Positions 28,762 through 39,870 of a stretch of DNA of 64,000 nucleotides are shown in pieces. The notes below the pieces were generated by a model. It ran no database searches, was not told where the DNA came from, and saw only the letters and a list, made by a program, of their open reading frames with translations. Every line of letters begins with the position of its first letter. The first letter of the stretch is position 1. The stretch comes from Anadara kagoshimensis (Eukaryota > Mollusca > Bivalvia > Arcoida > Arcidae). The stretch is from NCBI GenBank assembly GCA_021292105.1, contig CM037867.1, forward strand, positions 15,886,928-15,950,927, read 5' to 3'. Position numbers and translations under genes: made by a program.

Positions 28762-30186
28762 TACAACGTTACATACACTGGTAAAGAGAAAACTGCTTGG
28801 TTAGCAAAACAAAGATTCTACTGGCCTGGTATAGACAAATACATAGAGTCCAAGGTCGAACAATGTGACCGATGTATCCGAAGGAAAACACCAGTGAGAC
28901 CAGCAGCAGGACTTGTACCAATAGAAACAACGAGACCTATGAAGTTAGTATGTGTTGATTTTCTAAGCTTGGAACCTTCTAAAGGTGGTTATGAAAACAT
29001 TCTAGTAATAACCGACCATTTTACCAGGTATGCTCAAGCGGTACCATGTAAAAACCAAACTGCACATACTACAGCAAAAGCTCTCTATGACAACTTCATC
29101 AGATATTACAGCTTTCCGGAACGACTACATAGTGATCAAGGTAGGAACTTTGAGAGCAAGATCATCAAAGAATTATGTGGAATAGCTAATATAAAGAAAA
29201 CACGAACAACACCATACCATCCCATGTGTAACGGTTCAGTCGAACGATTTAATCAAACTTTACTCAAGATGCTTGGAACTTTAGAGGAACACCAAAAATC
29301 AGACTGGAAAACGTATATACCGCCACTAGTGCAAGCATATAACGCAACTAGAAGTGATGCCACAGGATTTTCTCCCCATTATTTAATGTTTGGGTGGCAT
29401 CCTAGGCTATCAGTGGATGCATATCTTGGGCTGGAACCAAATAATAATGACAAGACAGATCACAGCACATATATACAAAAATTAAGAGAGCGAATGACAA
29501 AAGCATACCAAGTAGCAACAAGTGAAGCAAATAAGATAGCAGCTAAAAACAAACAGAGATATGATGAAAAGATAAGAGAGTCAAAAATTGAAGTGGGTGA
29601 CAGGATATTAGTACGAAAGGTTGGACTGCAAGGGAAACAAAAACTGGCGGATAAGTGGGAGAAGGAACCCTATGTGGTTGTCAATATACCACATAGTGAC
29701 ACTCCTGTATATAAGGTCAAGCTTGAGTCTGGAAATGGATCCATTCGGACTCTTCACCGAAATATGCTACTTCCATTTAATGTTATTCCAGCAACGGAGA
29801 CAACTAATATAACGCCACAAAGACCATGTAAAACAAAAGTGAGACCAGTACAAAACAATAACAAACAAATGACATCTTCTTCAAGTAGTGACAGTGACAG
29901 TTCTGGAGATGAGACTAGAAAATATATTATTCCACAAAGAAGAACACAAAAAGTAGGACATAATATTAGTGAGGATCAAGTTTCAAGTATTTCCAACCAA
30001 ACTAATCAAAACCAAGTATCAGAAAGATTTGAAACTACAGTGGATCGACAGGTCACTCCACCTCAATTACTGCCGCGAAGATCAACAAGAAATCGAAAAC
30101 CACCAGATAGATATGGAGAGTGGCAATGTACTCAACAAGTTCAGGATTCACATGCATTAGATCATCAAGAGGAGATTTTTGTGTAA
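28747..30186 (+). CDS. Ty3/gypsy integrase region of a fossil LTR element
   Basis: The frame holds the end of the zinc-binding domain (RFYWPGIDKYI, CDRC), then the catalytic core with D (VDFLSLEP), D (HSDQGRNF) and E (NGSVERFNQTL), the last two 35 residues apart, as in retroviral-type integrases. A C-terminal module follows with KWEKEPYVV and LHRNMLLPF, and then a Ser/Gln-rich tail. Integrases insert element cDNA into host DNA. The frame starts within the zinc-binding part next to the inverted LTR, so the upstream polyprotein is missing. Element broken. Confidence 0.9.
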   Translation: MTWVTYNVTYTGKEKTAWLAKQRFYWPGIDKYIESKVEQCDRCIRRKTPVRPAAGLVPIETTRPMKLVCVDFLSLEPSKGGYENILVITDHFTRYAQAVPCKNQTAHTTAKALYDNFIRYYSFPERLHSDQGRNFESKIIKELCGIANIKKTRTTPYHPMCNGSVERFNQTLLKMLGTLEEHQKSDWKTYIPPLVQAYNATRSDATGFSPHYLMFGWHPRLSVDAYLGLEPNNNDKTDHSTYIQKLRERMTKAYQVATSEANKIAAKNKQRYDEKIRESKIEVGDRILVRKVGLQGKQKLADKWEKEPYVVVNIPHSDTPVYKVKLESGNGSIRTLHRNMLLPFNVIPATETTNITPQRPCKTKVRPVQNNNKQMTSSSSSDSDSSGDETRKYIIPQRRTQKVGHNISEDQVSSISNQTNQNQVSERFETTVDRQVTPPQLLPRRSTRNRKPPDRYGEWQCTQQVQDSHALDHQEEIFV

Positions 30187-30552
30187 CATATTTATCAAAT
30201 TGAGATTAATGGTTTATGTAGTAATTATTGTCTTATTTCAGGTATAAGGGTCTCATGCTTGATTTGTCGGTAGGGACTGACCCGATCACATTGAAAGCAT
30301 GTAGACAAAAGGTAAGTTTATCTTGCAAGATGATAAATTGTTATCTTTATCTGAAAACTGATAATATCTAAATATTTACAAATTTGTATCTTTTCAGCTA
30401 CAATAATTGATCACAGTTGCATCCAGTTGGTAGGGACTGACCCGACCACTAGGACTGCTGTGTCATATTTACCAAAAGGGTATGTATGAAAATATTAGAT
30501 ATAAGGAAACTGTATTAAATGTCAGGAGACATTTCCTCCTGCCAGGGGAATA
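30187..30552 (+). other. spacer between integrase frame and 3' LTR
   Basis: Non-coding. A 17-base motif GGTAGGGACTGACCCGA occurs twice, at 30269-30285 and 30429-30445. A purine run (CAGGGGAA) precedes the LTR and may be the polypurine tract. Confidence 0.6.
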
Positions 30553-31153
30553 TGTAACCCAGGTCACAAAATGCGCTAGCTGTTGTGTTTGTGTTGTTTA
30601 TACTGTAAATATTATGTCAGTGTATTTGTCCACTTGGGTTTGTATATGTGCTGTCACGTGTATGTGTTTTGTTACTAATTTTAGACTTTATACTGGACAT
30701 CGGGACTGGTTACGGACATTACCGACATTGTATGATGGTCACTAAATGAATAATAATCATATTAATTAGTTTTACCGCCACTTTGGTTGCACTGCTGGAC
30801 ACAAGCGGAGGCATAAATATTCGATACATATTTATATTATATAGCCTGTCCTGAGTAGAATTTACTTTTTCTACAATTACTGGTATGTGTAATTATATTT
30901 CTAAATCATTAATGTGATATGTATTACTTTCTATTTTTAAAATTAAATGATGTTATGTTTTCCTAATCCAGTACGATCCGTTCAGTAAGTTTCGTATATT
31001 TTGTATATTTGTAGGCATTTTACTTCTGTATATTATATGGACAACGGATCCACATCGAACCATGATCATTGTTATAAACATTCCATGAATAAAATAAATG
31101 TTTGTATATCTGGATTGTGATTTATTTACAAATCTTATGAAACCCCGGTTACA
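30553..31153 (+). repeat. LTR, plus orientation
   Basis: 601 bases, from TGTAACCCAGGTC to CCCCGGTTACA. It agrees with the inverted LTR at 28147-28761 over its length, apart from small differences. Confidence 0.9.
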
Positions 31154-31746
31154 TAGATAAATAGTAAATGTACTGCTGAGAAAAGATTTCACAGCGTTTA
31201 TTTCAATTCATTTCATTTAAGTCATGTTAAAATTGAAATAATCAACATTTACCCGTGGTATATAGATCTAGAAGAATAATACAGGGACAGTCGTTCACAT
31301 GCGAATGAATATATCAAAAGGTGGCGATGTGAAAAAGGCCCATGTATTATATTACGATAAACCAGGGGTAAATGTTGATAATTTTAATAGCAAAAATGAT
31401 TGACATCACTTTATCACGGGTGATTATTGTCATATAAGTATCTTTGTGTACAAACAAAATTTTGTAGAACACGAACATGACCTCTTTCTTTTCCTGTAAC
31501 CTCGAGAAAAGCCACCCGTGGTAACCCATGGTTGTTCCATTTTACTAACGTACTCCCTTACTTATATAAGACTTCCTTGTAATTATTAAGTAATGCAGAC
31601 TATAACAATAGAAACGAAACCAGATACAGGAGGGCATATCATGACGTAATAATATTAAAATATTTATGGGTCATGCGTTTTCGCTAAAAAAAATTCACGA
31701 CAACAATATTTGTAGTATTCTATACTTAGTACATTCTAAGTTCATA
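31154..31746. other. no gene; small inverted repeat
   Basis: Near 31225-31258 (AATAATCAACATTTACCCGT) and 31360-31392 (GGGGTAAATGTTGATAATTT) there is an inverted pair about 100 bases apart. Other content is unrecognised. Confidence 0.45.

Positions 31747-31819
<73 letters not shown>
31747..31819. repeat. (TA)n microsatellite
   Basis: An uninterrupted TA run of about 36 units. Confidence 0.95.
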
Positions 31820-31820
<1 letters not shown>

Positions 31821-32039
31821 GTTGTATTTCACACTAGGTTAGTTTCGTAAACGAATGAGTGTCCTACTTATCTCCCATGGGTAAGATTGTTTATAATTAC
31901 TATTTATCTCGATATAACCGGTATATACACCTTACTGAAAGGAACGCTAAGAAAATTGCAGGAACGGAAGATCACCATTTTAGCAATTTTAAGGTAAATT
32001 GCGAGGATTTGTTTGTTTATTTGATTGAATTGGGTTTGT

Positions 32040-32150
32040 ACATCAAAAGAAAGAACAGTCACTACCCATTTTCAAGTATTGGGTCAGACCCGGTCGGGGT
32101 TCGAACCCACGACATTCCACTTACGGAGTGAGTACTCTAGCTATCAACTG
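32040..32150 (-). repeat. tRNA-SINE S, head-side fragment
   Basis: Contains the minus-strand head and box B region (GGTCGGGGTTCGAACCCACG, GGAGTGAGTACTCTAGC). Confidence 0.75.
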
Positions 32151-33523
32151 TGAATAACGTGTCATGCCTGTCGTGTTTTTAAGTTATCTTCCGAAGGATC
32201 CCATACGGAAATATGAATATATATGTTTAGCTGATCAGCATGTAGCATTGTTAAAACGTTTTTTTTATAATTATTGAATGCACTTGTTAATGCACAAATA
32301 TGTTGTCTATCTATCGTTTTTTTTTAATTTTTGTATTGTATTATTATTGTTTCGAAAAGAAAATAAGTCGCGTTAAGTATGCCTGAAAGAAGCTAGTTTG
32401 CACAAGTCTAACAGAATCACACCAACTTTTACAGTACGATTATGCTGGAGCTGCGTTATACGTCGTTGTGGAAAAAAGTCCAGTGTTGCCAAGACCAAAC
32501 GGGGATTCAGATTCCACCTAGGGACCTTTTACTCTAAATTCGATATCAATTGGCCCAATGGTTTCTGAGGAGAAAATATTAAAAGAAATTGGCTAAAAAA
32601 TTTACCTAGTTTGTATAATTTGCTAAAATTGGATGAATGAAGACGTTCTCGGAAAAACCCTTTATATATTTTATATTTAAATGACCAGTCATTTACTTTC
32701 TATATTTCAAAGTTGAAGACAATCGGCGAATTTAATCCAAAATGGTCATTTTAGTAAATTTGCTATTTATAGTAATAGCGCCCATTTTGGATACCTTACA
32801 AGGACGCCTTGTACAAACTTCGACCTACATGTACCTCACCTAGGAGCCTGCAACACAAATTTGGTTTCAAATTCCAGGCGAAGATTTTTAAAGAATTGGC
32901 TAAAAATTGACATCATTTGCATAATTTGTTAAAATTTATTTGCACGCAAACACATTTAACCATGCTTTAAACTCAGCTGGTTATAGCCAGTTGAGCTAAA
33001 AAAAATAATAATAAAAATAAATAAAATAAAAACTGATTGACCAATTAAAACACGTAAATTTCTAAGTCGAAACTGAAACTACGGAGGGGTTAGCATTGTC
33101 CGTCAAAATAGGAAAATCGTATAATAAAAATATAAATCACATACTTCATTATACAAAATAAAATTTCAGAAAATAACACCCGACATAATTTCTATATCAG
33201 ATTTCATGATAAAGCCATTTTTCTTACAAAAAAGTCGAAATTTAAAACACATCGCGTGTATAAATTGTTAACATTGTATGAAAAATGTTGTAAATAATAT
33301 CATTCTAGAAACATTACGGCTGAATAATTCGATTGTAGTTCATATAAAGTACTTGTATTTAAAGTTTTTTTTTTTCATTAGAAAATAAAAATAGAGCATA
33401 AAATTGTGTAACGTATACGTAAAGTAAATGATTTCACATGTTGAAATTCAATATACAGTCCTGCCAAAAGTTTAACACCAAGATAACGTATTGGTTCATC
33501 TCGTCCCCTCGTCAATTATAATA
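32151..33523. other. no gene; H-type repeat fragment
   Basis: 32430-33000 reads like a non-autonomous element of the H type (CCACCTAGGGACC, TTGGCCCAATGGTTTCTGAG, ending GTTATAGCCAGTTGAGCTAA), comparable with 60120-60220 and 60480-60720. The rest is AT-rich. Confidence 0.45.
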
Positions 33524-33872
33524 ACCACTGCGGTAGCTCAGTTAGTAAAGTGCTCGCTCAGTTGGTTAAGTTGGAGGTCGTGGGTTCGAACCCTGACTGG
33601 GTCTGACCCAAGATCTAAAAGTGGGTAGTGACTGTTCTTTCGCCAAGCACTCGTCATTACAAAATAAAAGTCTTTTTTTTCGGATGGGAACTTAAAATAA
33701 ACGAGGTCTCGTGTCACAATGAGCTTGGCACGATAAAGAACCCTGTTGTATAATGCCATCAGCGCAACGCACAGGCAAAATTTCTGCAATTTCGCCTATA
33801 ACTGGCGACGTCTCGATATGATTGAAATATTCTTGACTGGGACGTTAAACACCATTACTAAACTCAACTCAC
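33524..33872 (+). repeat. tRNA-SINE S copy
   Basis: The head is CCACTGCGGTAGCTCAGTTA with box B GGGTTCGAACCC; the tail is GGGACGTTAAACACCATTAC. There is a short extra segment within the head (CAGTTGGTTAAGTTGG). Confidence 0.9.
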
Positions 33873-34750
33873 CTCACTCGTTGATTATATCTCGGCAGCT
33901 ATCCGCGGCTGCTATTTATCTCTTGGCATTTTTCCCGCCACTCGCTATCCCTATCTCGACTACTCAGCGGCCAAGCTTCGACACCTTTTTGTCAGCCCAG
34001 TGTTAAACCTTCGAAAGGCCTGCACTGTAGTTGTATCATAAACTTACAGTAGCTTTGTACAACTGCTTTGGAGTTTTTTATTTTATCGAAACACTTTTCC
34101 CAGTTTTTTCTATAAACATATATTAAAAAATATATCATTTTGTTAGTTTTTTTTTTACCAAGGTCAACTGTAATATGGCAACTGAGATTCAAATAAATGC
34201 AGTATTCTTTGCCAGAAGAATTAACAAACAAGGCAGCATCTATCATAACGTTTTACCACGAGTAAACACTTTGAAGTGAAAATAAATATTCTTCAAAATT
34301 TAGCACATTGCAACATATTTACATTTTGTCTGTTTTCTGTCTTCTACACAAGATTTCAGAGCAATTGCGTTCATGCAAGATCTACCTTGGTGACGTCACG
34401 GGAATTCCATTCACAACAATCGGCGTATGAATACTGTTGACCCAATATATTTAGTTTTAACTTTTTATTGATTGTTTGCATAATTGTGATTATTTATTAC
34501 CGAAATAATTGTATTTAATAAAAAATTGAACAATTTAGTAGAAATTTTGTATGCAATTCGTTGTTTTTTCCACGCACTATTTTGTCCTAGAATTTCTGGC
34601 GCCAAACTGCGCAGCTGATCAGTTGGATCTGCTGTTCCATCAGCTGTTCCGTTAATCGAAAATCGTTGTTGACAAAGTGCGGGGTTAAATTTTTCTAAAA
34701 TGATTTTGAACCAAGAAAAAGAAAAGATAATAGTTTTAAACGTAAATATA
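33873..34750. other. no gene seen
   Basis: AT-rich. A TGACGTCA octamer lies at about 34391. No coding or repeat signal that I can support. Confidence 0.4.
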
Positions 34751-34909
34751 ACAATTGAACTGTTTAGAAATGCGGTTCATAGTCGATATGAACGTAATTG
34801 ATATGCAAGGCAAACTAATCATAACGCGCTAACACGCGTTATTCAGTTTGCTTGCATATCAATTGCGTTCATATCGACTATGAACCGCATTTCTAAACAA
34901 ATCAATTGT
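34751..34909. repeat. palindrome (foldback element), family P
   Basis: The left arm starts ACAATTGAACTGTTTAGAAA and the right arm ends TTTCTAAACAAATCAATTGT, with CATAGTCGATATGAACG mirrored inside. The centre is an AACGCGCTAACACGCGTT stem. The arms are about 70 bases with few mismatches. The outer TTTAGAAATG is shared with 37684-37840. Confidence 0.9.
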
Positions 34910-35094
34910 TAATTAAGAATAACTTTTGATTAAAAATTAAACATGAAATTCTTGCAAGTAGTTTCGATAAAGATGTTATGACAACCATATGCTAACTTAA
35001 TGTAAAGTAAAAGCTGCTATAGTGACTACATCTGTGTAGAACATGCTAATCCAGGCAGAATGATCGGTATTTTAAGGTTTTTACATACTCCATG

Positions 35095-35332
35095 CAAGCT
35101 ATAGGCGAAGGTGCAAAAATATTTCCTGAGTTGCGCTGATGGCATTATACAGCAGGGTTTTTTTTATCGTGCCAAACCTACCGTGACAAGAAACCTCGTT
35201 TATTTTAAGTTTTCATCCGAAAGAACTGTGTCTTTCATTTCGTAATGCCGAGAGCTGTGCGCAAAAAAGCCACTATCTACTTTCAGGTCTTGGGTCAGAT
35301 CCGGCCGGGAATCGAACCCACAACCTTATCCA
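35095..35332 (-). repeat. tRNA-SINE S, truncated copy
   Basis: The body and box B are present (GCTATAGGCGAAGGTGC, CCGGCCGGGAATCGAACCC), but both outermost ends are missing. Confidence 0.8.
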
Positions 35333-35419
35333 AAAAATATAAAGGCCACCTGTCTCCACACATCATATTTTAGGTATCATGACTGTTCTTTAAATACAGG
35401 CTATACTGTATTTTATTTT

Positions 35420-35625
35420 AGATTTTTAGATATAGCACTTGACAGTAGCAAAATTTGGGACGAAGTGCTCGGAGAAGACGACTATTTTGGCAAGCGAGCT
35501 GACACATTTTTTCACATTAAGATCATTCCAGAGCTTAATTCAAACCTAAGGAATGAGAGGGGTTGCCATCCATAAGCACTCGTTTTAAACCACAAGGCTA
35601 TCGACGCCCCCTTTATTATTACATA
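35420..35625 (-). repeat. tRNA-like SINE fragment (possible)
   Basis: The minus strand reads GTCGATAGCCTTGTGGTTTA then TTAGGTTTGAATTAAGC, a weak box A/box B pair in a Leu-type tRNA layout. It lies 70 bases upstream of the laccase start. Confidence 0.3.
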
Positions 35626-37683
35626 CTTTATTGCAAATCTCTTGTTGGTTGTTTCTTTCTTGGTTAATTTTCTCTTCCAGATCAAGAATAACAAACCATG
35701 AAGTTTTGGCTTAGAGGAATTTTAGTGACATTCTATGTAGTACAAACCGTGTTAAGTTTTACCTGTGATAAGGACGCGACTGAATGCGAGACATCTTTGA
35801 TTATAGAACAGAGAATTTCTATGGTACATCAGAATAAAGGAGTTTACCCATCACAGGGGAATTTATACTATTATGACGTAACAAACACGTCTACAGCAAC
35901 ACCTGTCAATCCACAGGAAGTTATCTCATTGGATGGATGGGAGAAAACGTGGTTGGTAACGGTTGCTAACAGAAGCCTTCCTGGTCCACCAATCATTGTC
36001 TACGTTGGCCAAATACTGATTGTTCACGTGATAAGCAGACTAGTGTCTGAAAATATTGCAATTCATTGGCATGGTCTCCCAATGAAGGGTGAGCCATACA
36101 TGGATGGTTCGGCTTTTGTAACTCAGTGCCCTATCCTTCCCGGACAGACATTCACGTACAGATTTCGTGTTGGACTCGAGGGGACCCATTACTATCACTC
36201 TCATATTGGTAATCAAAGAGTTAAAGGTGTACATGGCCCCTTAATTGTCAAACCGAGGGGTGAAAGCGCTAGTGTGAAAGAACATATTTTGACAATTCAA
36301 GATTTTAATCATGACTGGGGAATAGACATGGATATCAACAAAGTACAACAAGGATGGTTTGATAATAGACAACCCTATAATTTTAGAAAATCGCATGGTG
36401 GAGTTTTTCTTACTTTTCTCCATGTTACATCAGGATTAATAAATGGGCGTGGTCGCTACCATGATCCTAACTCAAATAAACACAATGAAGCCCCATTAAC
36501 AGTTTTTGAAGTTGAACAAGGCCAGCGGTATCGGTTTCGCGTGATTGGAGCTGGTACCGGCTTTCCATTCCGAGTATCGATCGATAATCATAAATTGACT
36601 GTTATCGCGTCTGACGGATACGGATTGAAACCTGTCCAAGCAGAATCTTTTATCATTTATCCTGGAGAGAGTATGACGTTTTGTTGATGCTAACCAAACA
36701 GTATCTAACTACTGGATAAGGGGAGAAATTGTAGAAATGGGTCATGCGAGAAAGGTTGAGGCAATTCTGAGGTATGTCGGCGCTCTATTGAAGAGCCTAC
36801 CACGTCAAAACAGCAATGTAGTTCAAATGATAGGTGTGTCGTGGTCAATTGTCCAAATAGTTATTATAAGGAGACTGATTTTACAGACTTTGGCGTTTGA
36901 TCAACTTGAATCTGAAGCCACAGACGATCCAGCGCCTGTTTTAGACCAAGGAAAATCACAAAACTTTTTCTTCAATTTCGCTTTTACACCCATTCCAATG
37001 GCATTTAAGGCTGCAATAAGCGGTAAATCATTTTTGTTTCCTTCCGTATCGGCTCTATCCCAACCTAAAGAGATTACAAATCTTTGTGAACGTGCTGACT
37101 GTGGGGTAGGGAAAACGTGTTTCTGTACTCACTCCATAGATGTCGATTCTGGAAAAACTGTCCAAATGGTGTTCAGTAACCATGGAGCCGGATCTGTTAC
37201 ACATCACCCACTTCATCTGCATGGATATTCATTCTATGTCATAAAAATGGGGCTAGCTACATACAATGAGACCACTGGACAGATTGTGAGTGATAACGAC
37301 GATATCTTGTGTCCAGGTGAACCTAGGACATTGTGTAATAATCCAACCTGGCGGAACAGTTCATGGGTGGATGGTGAAATACCCGGATTAAAATTAAAGA
37401 GGCCACCTAGAAAAGATACGATAGTTATACCAAAGGGTGGATATGTTGTTTTTAGATTTGTTGCTGATAACCCAGGAGTTTGGATGTTACACTGTCATTT
37501 TAAGAATCATTTTACAGACGGAATGGCATTGCTTATCAATGATTCTTTCTCCCGACATCCTCCACCGCCACAGGGGTTTCCGGTTTGCCATGGTTACCCA
37601 GGTCAATACAACAAGCCCACTGTTCCTAAACCAACCACGGAGGCGCTGACTATGAAACCAGAAGGTAATATGTAACTGTATAT

Positions 37684-37840
37684 TTAACAATTTGACTATC
37701 TAGAAATGGCGTTTTTAACTCCCATTTCCGTGCAAAGAAAACTCAATAAAGCTCGTTAGTTATTAGTGATTAGTTTGCTTTGCACGGCAATGGGAGTTAT
37801 AACAATATAAACGCCATTTCTAAACAGTTAAATGGTTGTA
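37684..37840. repeat. palindrome (foldback element), family P
   Basis: Arms TAGAAATGGCGTTT ... CTCCCATTTCCGTGCAAAG and CTTTGCACGGCAATGGGAG ... AAACGCCATTTCTA flank a loop of about 40 bases. It sits in the laccase intron, 20 bases after the donor site, and shares its outer end (TTTAGAAATG) with the palindrome at 34751-34909. Confidence 0.85.
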
Positions 37841-37977
37841 TTTACATTTCCCATTTTTGAAAATTTTATTTTGATTATTTTAAACCTTAAATAAGACTAA
37901 AACAAATTTCTTGATATAAATGATTTCACAAAAAAACTACGTCACTTTATCAATGGTAAGCATACTTCTGTAGTTAC

Positions 37978-38018
37978 ACATCTATCTATCTATCCATCTC
38001 GATCGATCGATCGATAAA
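37978..38018. repeat. (CTAT)n/(CGAT)n microsatellite
   Basis: Short ATCT repeats run into ATCGATCGATCG, within the laccase intron. Confidence 0.85.
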
Positions 38019-38139
38019 ATCAGAGTTTAACTTACACGACGAGAGGGACTGATCCATCCATAAGGATTTCACAGTACTAGGCAACCGAATCCCTTCTGTT
38101 TTTTTAGTGTTTCAATATTAAAGAAAAAAATTGAACCCT

Positions 38140-38236
38140 TTGTTCTTTGTATAAAATTACCGTAGTAGGAACAAGCTTTACCATCGCGCAAATGTTCCAA
38201 CAAGAGTAGCATGCATATTGCTGCAAAATAATAATA

Positions 38237-38275
<39 letters not shown>

Positions 38276-38345
38276 AATAAAATAAAAATTAAAATTTGAC
38301 AATAGAAAGATTAAGGTAATCGCGTTTGTCATATAGCTTCAAATG
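38140..38345 (-). repeat. R1 3'-end fragment split by (TAA)n
   Basis: The GGAACAAGCTTTACCATCGC and CATATTGCTGC landmarks of the R1 3' end are followed by a (TAA/ATA)n run at about 38228-38275. Orientation is uncertain. Confidence 0.45.
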
Positions 38346-38689
38346 GTTTATTCCCCGAACACCGACTCGTTCAAAATATAGCTTTTCGTGGATGTAACTT
38401 AAAATTTTCCACCCGAACGCCTACTCGTTCCAAACGTAGCTTTTCGTGAATGCCACAATAAACTATACTTTTCTAATTTTAAATTATTTCTATATTTTGT
38501 AGGTATGTATACAAAGGAAGATTTCTGGGTAGCCGTTGGTACTTTGATTGGTGTGTGTGCCAGTTTGTTACTGATTATCACGTACATGTGTTGTAAAAAT
38601 AGCAAACAGGAGGACAAATACCAAATGTAATGATGTTAAATATTAACCAATAGAACAGATATATATCAGGAAACTTACAGTTGGAAGTT

Positions 38690-38870
38690 CCAGTTTCACA
38701 ATCATTCCTTAACTATGAAATATTACCCTTCCTGAGCACCCGGACTGATTTCCTTGGTGGAAGTTCACGTCTTTAAACTAATTGATCATTTTCAAAGTAG
38801 AGGTCTCGATATTAGTGAAATGTTGTTGAACGTTAGGACGTTAAACGTCATTACTCAACTCAACTCGGTT
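38690..38870. repeat. R1 fragment and SINE S tail fragment
   Basis: 38725-38785 is an R1 piece (minus; TTCCTTGGTGGAAGTTCACG). 38794-38870 is the tail of SINE S (plus; GTCTCGATATTAGTGAAAT, GACGTTAAACGTCATTAC). Confidence 0.55.
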
Positions 38871-39167
38871 TCAAAGTTTTTAATTTGCTTGAACATTGAT
38901 TAATTTATTCGTTTTTGAAGAAGATCGTTTCAAGCTTAAAAAAATGTATTTTAGTTGTGATGAAAATTTGTATTTTCAGTTCGATAACAGATTGCAAAAT
39001 AAACGTTATTTCAGTTAAGAAAACCCCATTGTTAAGAAATGATTGTGAAGAGATGGTTTTTTTTCAGACAGTACAAGACTTGAATTCAGACATTTTACGC
39101 CGATATGCTAATTTATTAAAACGCTAATATTAATCACGTTGTATATACTTAGTTAGAATCGGACATA

Positions 39168-39175
39168 TATAATTA

Positions 39176-39211
<36 letters not shown>
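39168..39211. repeat. (TA)n microsatellite
   Basis: TA-rich run, 20-odd units with one interruption. Confidence 0.85.
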
Positions 39212-39213
<2 letters not shown>

Positions 39214-39870
39214 AGAGTTAAAAATTGTATTTTTATTTTTATTTTTATAAGAATAAAAGATGTGTGATCATTGTAAATTATCAGAATTATGTAATGTTTT
39301 AAAACAAACTGCTTCCAAAAACTGCTGAGCAATGTGAAACTGTCCATTAATTGGCAACTCAATTGTATACTAGTATTTATTTAGTAGTAGCTTGTTGGAA
39401 TTTTTGCAACTAAATGCCACAAAAAATTGAAAGATTAGGATTGTCAGGGTAACAGTAAACTGTACTTAGTTTGAGTTTTCCAGGATAACATTCAAATGTT
39501 CTAAGTTTGTTTAACGTTGCCATTGACACTCCATAGTAACAGTCAACTGTACTTGGTGTGTAAAAGGTTGCCATGGTGAATATTATGTGTGCTAAGTATG
39601 TTTAAAAGTTACAAAGGTAACTGGCAAATGCACTAAGTACGTTTAAGGTTGACATGACAACATATATTTCACGTGTTCTTAAAATTGATCATTGAAGTTT
39701 TTTCCAGTTACAAATTTCCATTGCTTTGATTTAAAAAAAACTATGTCTGACCGGAGATTAGTGTCACTATTAGAAAAAAATGTCATTTTGCCAAAATAGT
39801 TGAAAGGTTCGTTTAGGCGGCGGGGTGCATGTGAAATTATTAAAATTCCTAATCACTTGCGTCTGTAACT
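39212..39870. other. no gene seen
   Basis: 39430-39660 shows loosely repeated phrases (AACAGTAAACTGTACT, AAGTTTGTTTAACGTTGCC) about 70 bases apart, a decayed tandem repeat. No coding signal. Confidence 0.45.

Larger units (their letters stand above)
27225..31153 (+). mobile_element. broken, rearranged Ty3/gypsy LTR element
   Basis: Parts in order: a 47-base integrase fragment (27225-27271); leader sequence on the minus strand; an LTR on the minus strand (28147-28761) with its primer-binding site; a long integrase frame on the plus strand (28747-30186); a spacer; and an LTR on the plus strand (30553-31153). Gag, protease and reverse transcriptase are absent. The LTRs are in opposite orientation, which an intact element cannot have. 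Their strong similarity suggests a fairly young insertion. The element is incomplete. Confidence 0.85.
35698..38630 (+). pseudogene. laccase-type multicopper oxidase with membrane anchor (frame-disrupted)
   Basis: Laccases oxidise phenols while reducing oxygen to water; animal relatives act outside the cell in cuticle, byssus or shell-layer tanning and in defence. Coding exons are 35698-37664 and 38503-38630 (GT-AG intron, donor GAAG|GTAATA, acceptor TTTTGTAG). The ATG opens a signal peptide (MKFWLRGILVTFYVVQTVLS). Copper-ligand motifs are all present: HWHG (residues 123-126), HYYHSH (164-169), HPLHLHG and HCHFKNHFTDGM near the end. The last exon encodes EDFWVAVGTLIGVCASLL..., a membrane helix, and a short Cys/Lys tail, so the enzyme would be tethered with its catalytic part outside. 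The frame changes near 36675-36700, 36781 and 36886. The middle stretch (EEPTTSKQQC...CVVVNCPNSYY) is clearly the family sequence in the other frame. Either the gene is decaying or the assembly has base errors; the rest is well conserved. Confidence 0.85.

Noticed and set aside
36737-37675. Second, independent multicopper oxidase gene starting at 36737
   Set aside because: It is the downstream half of the laccase at 35698. Domain order is continuous, and the apparent start is an internal Met after a frame change.
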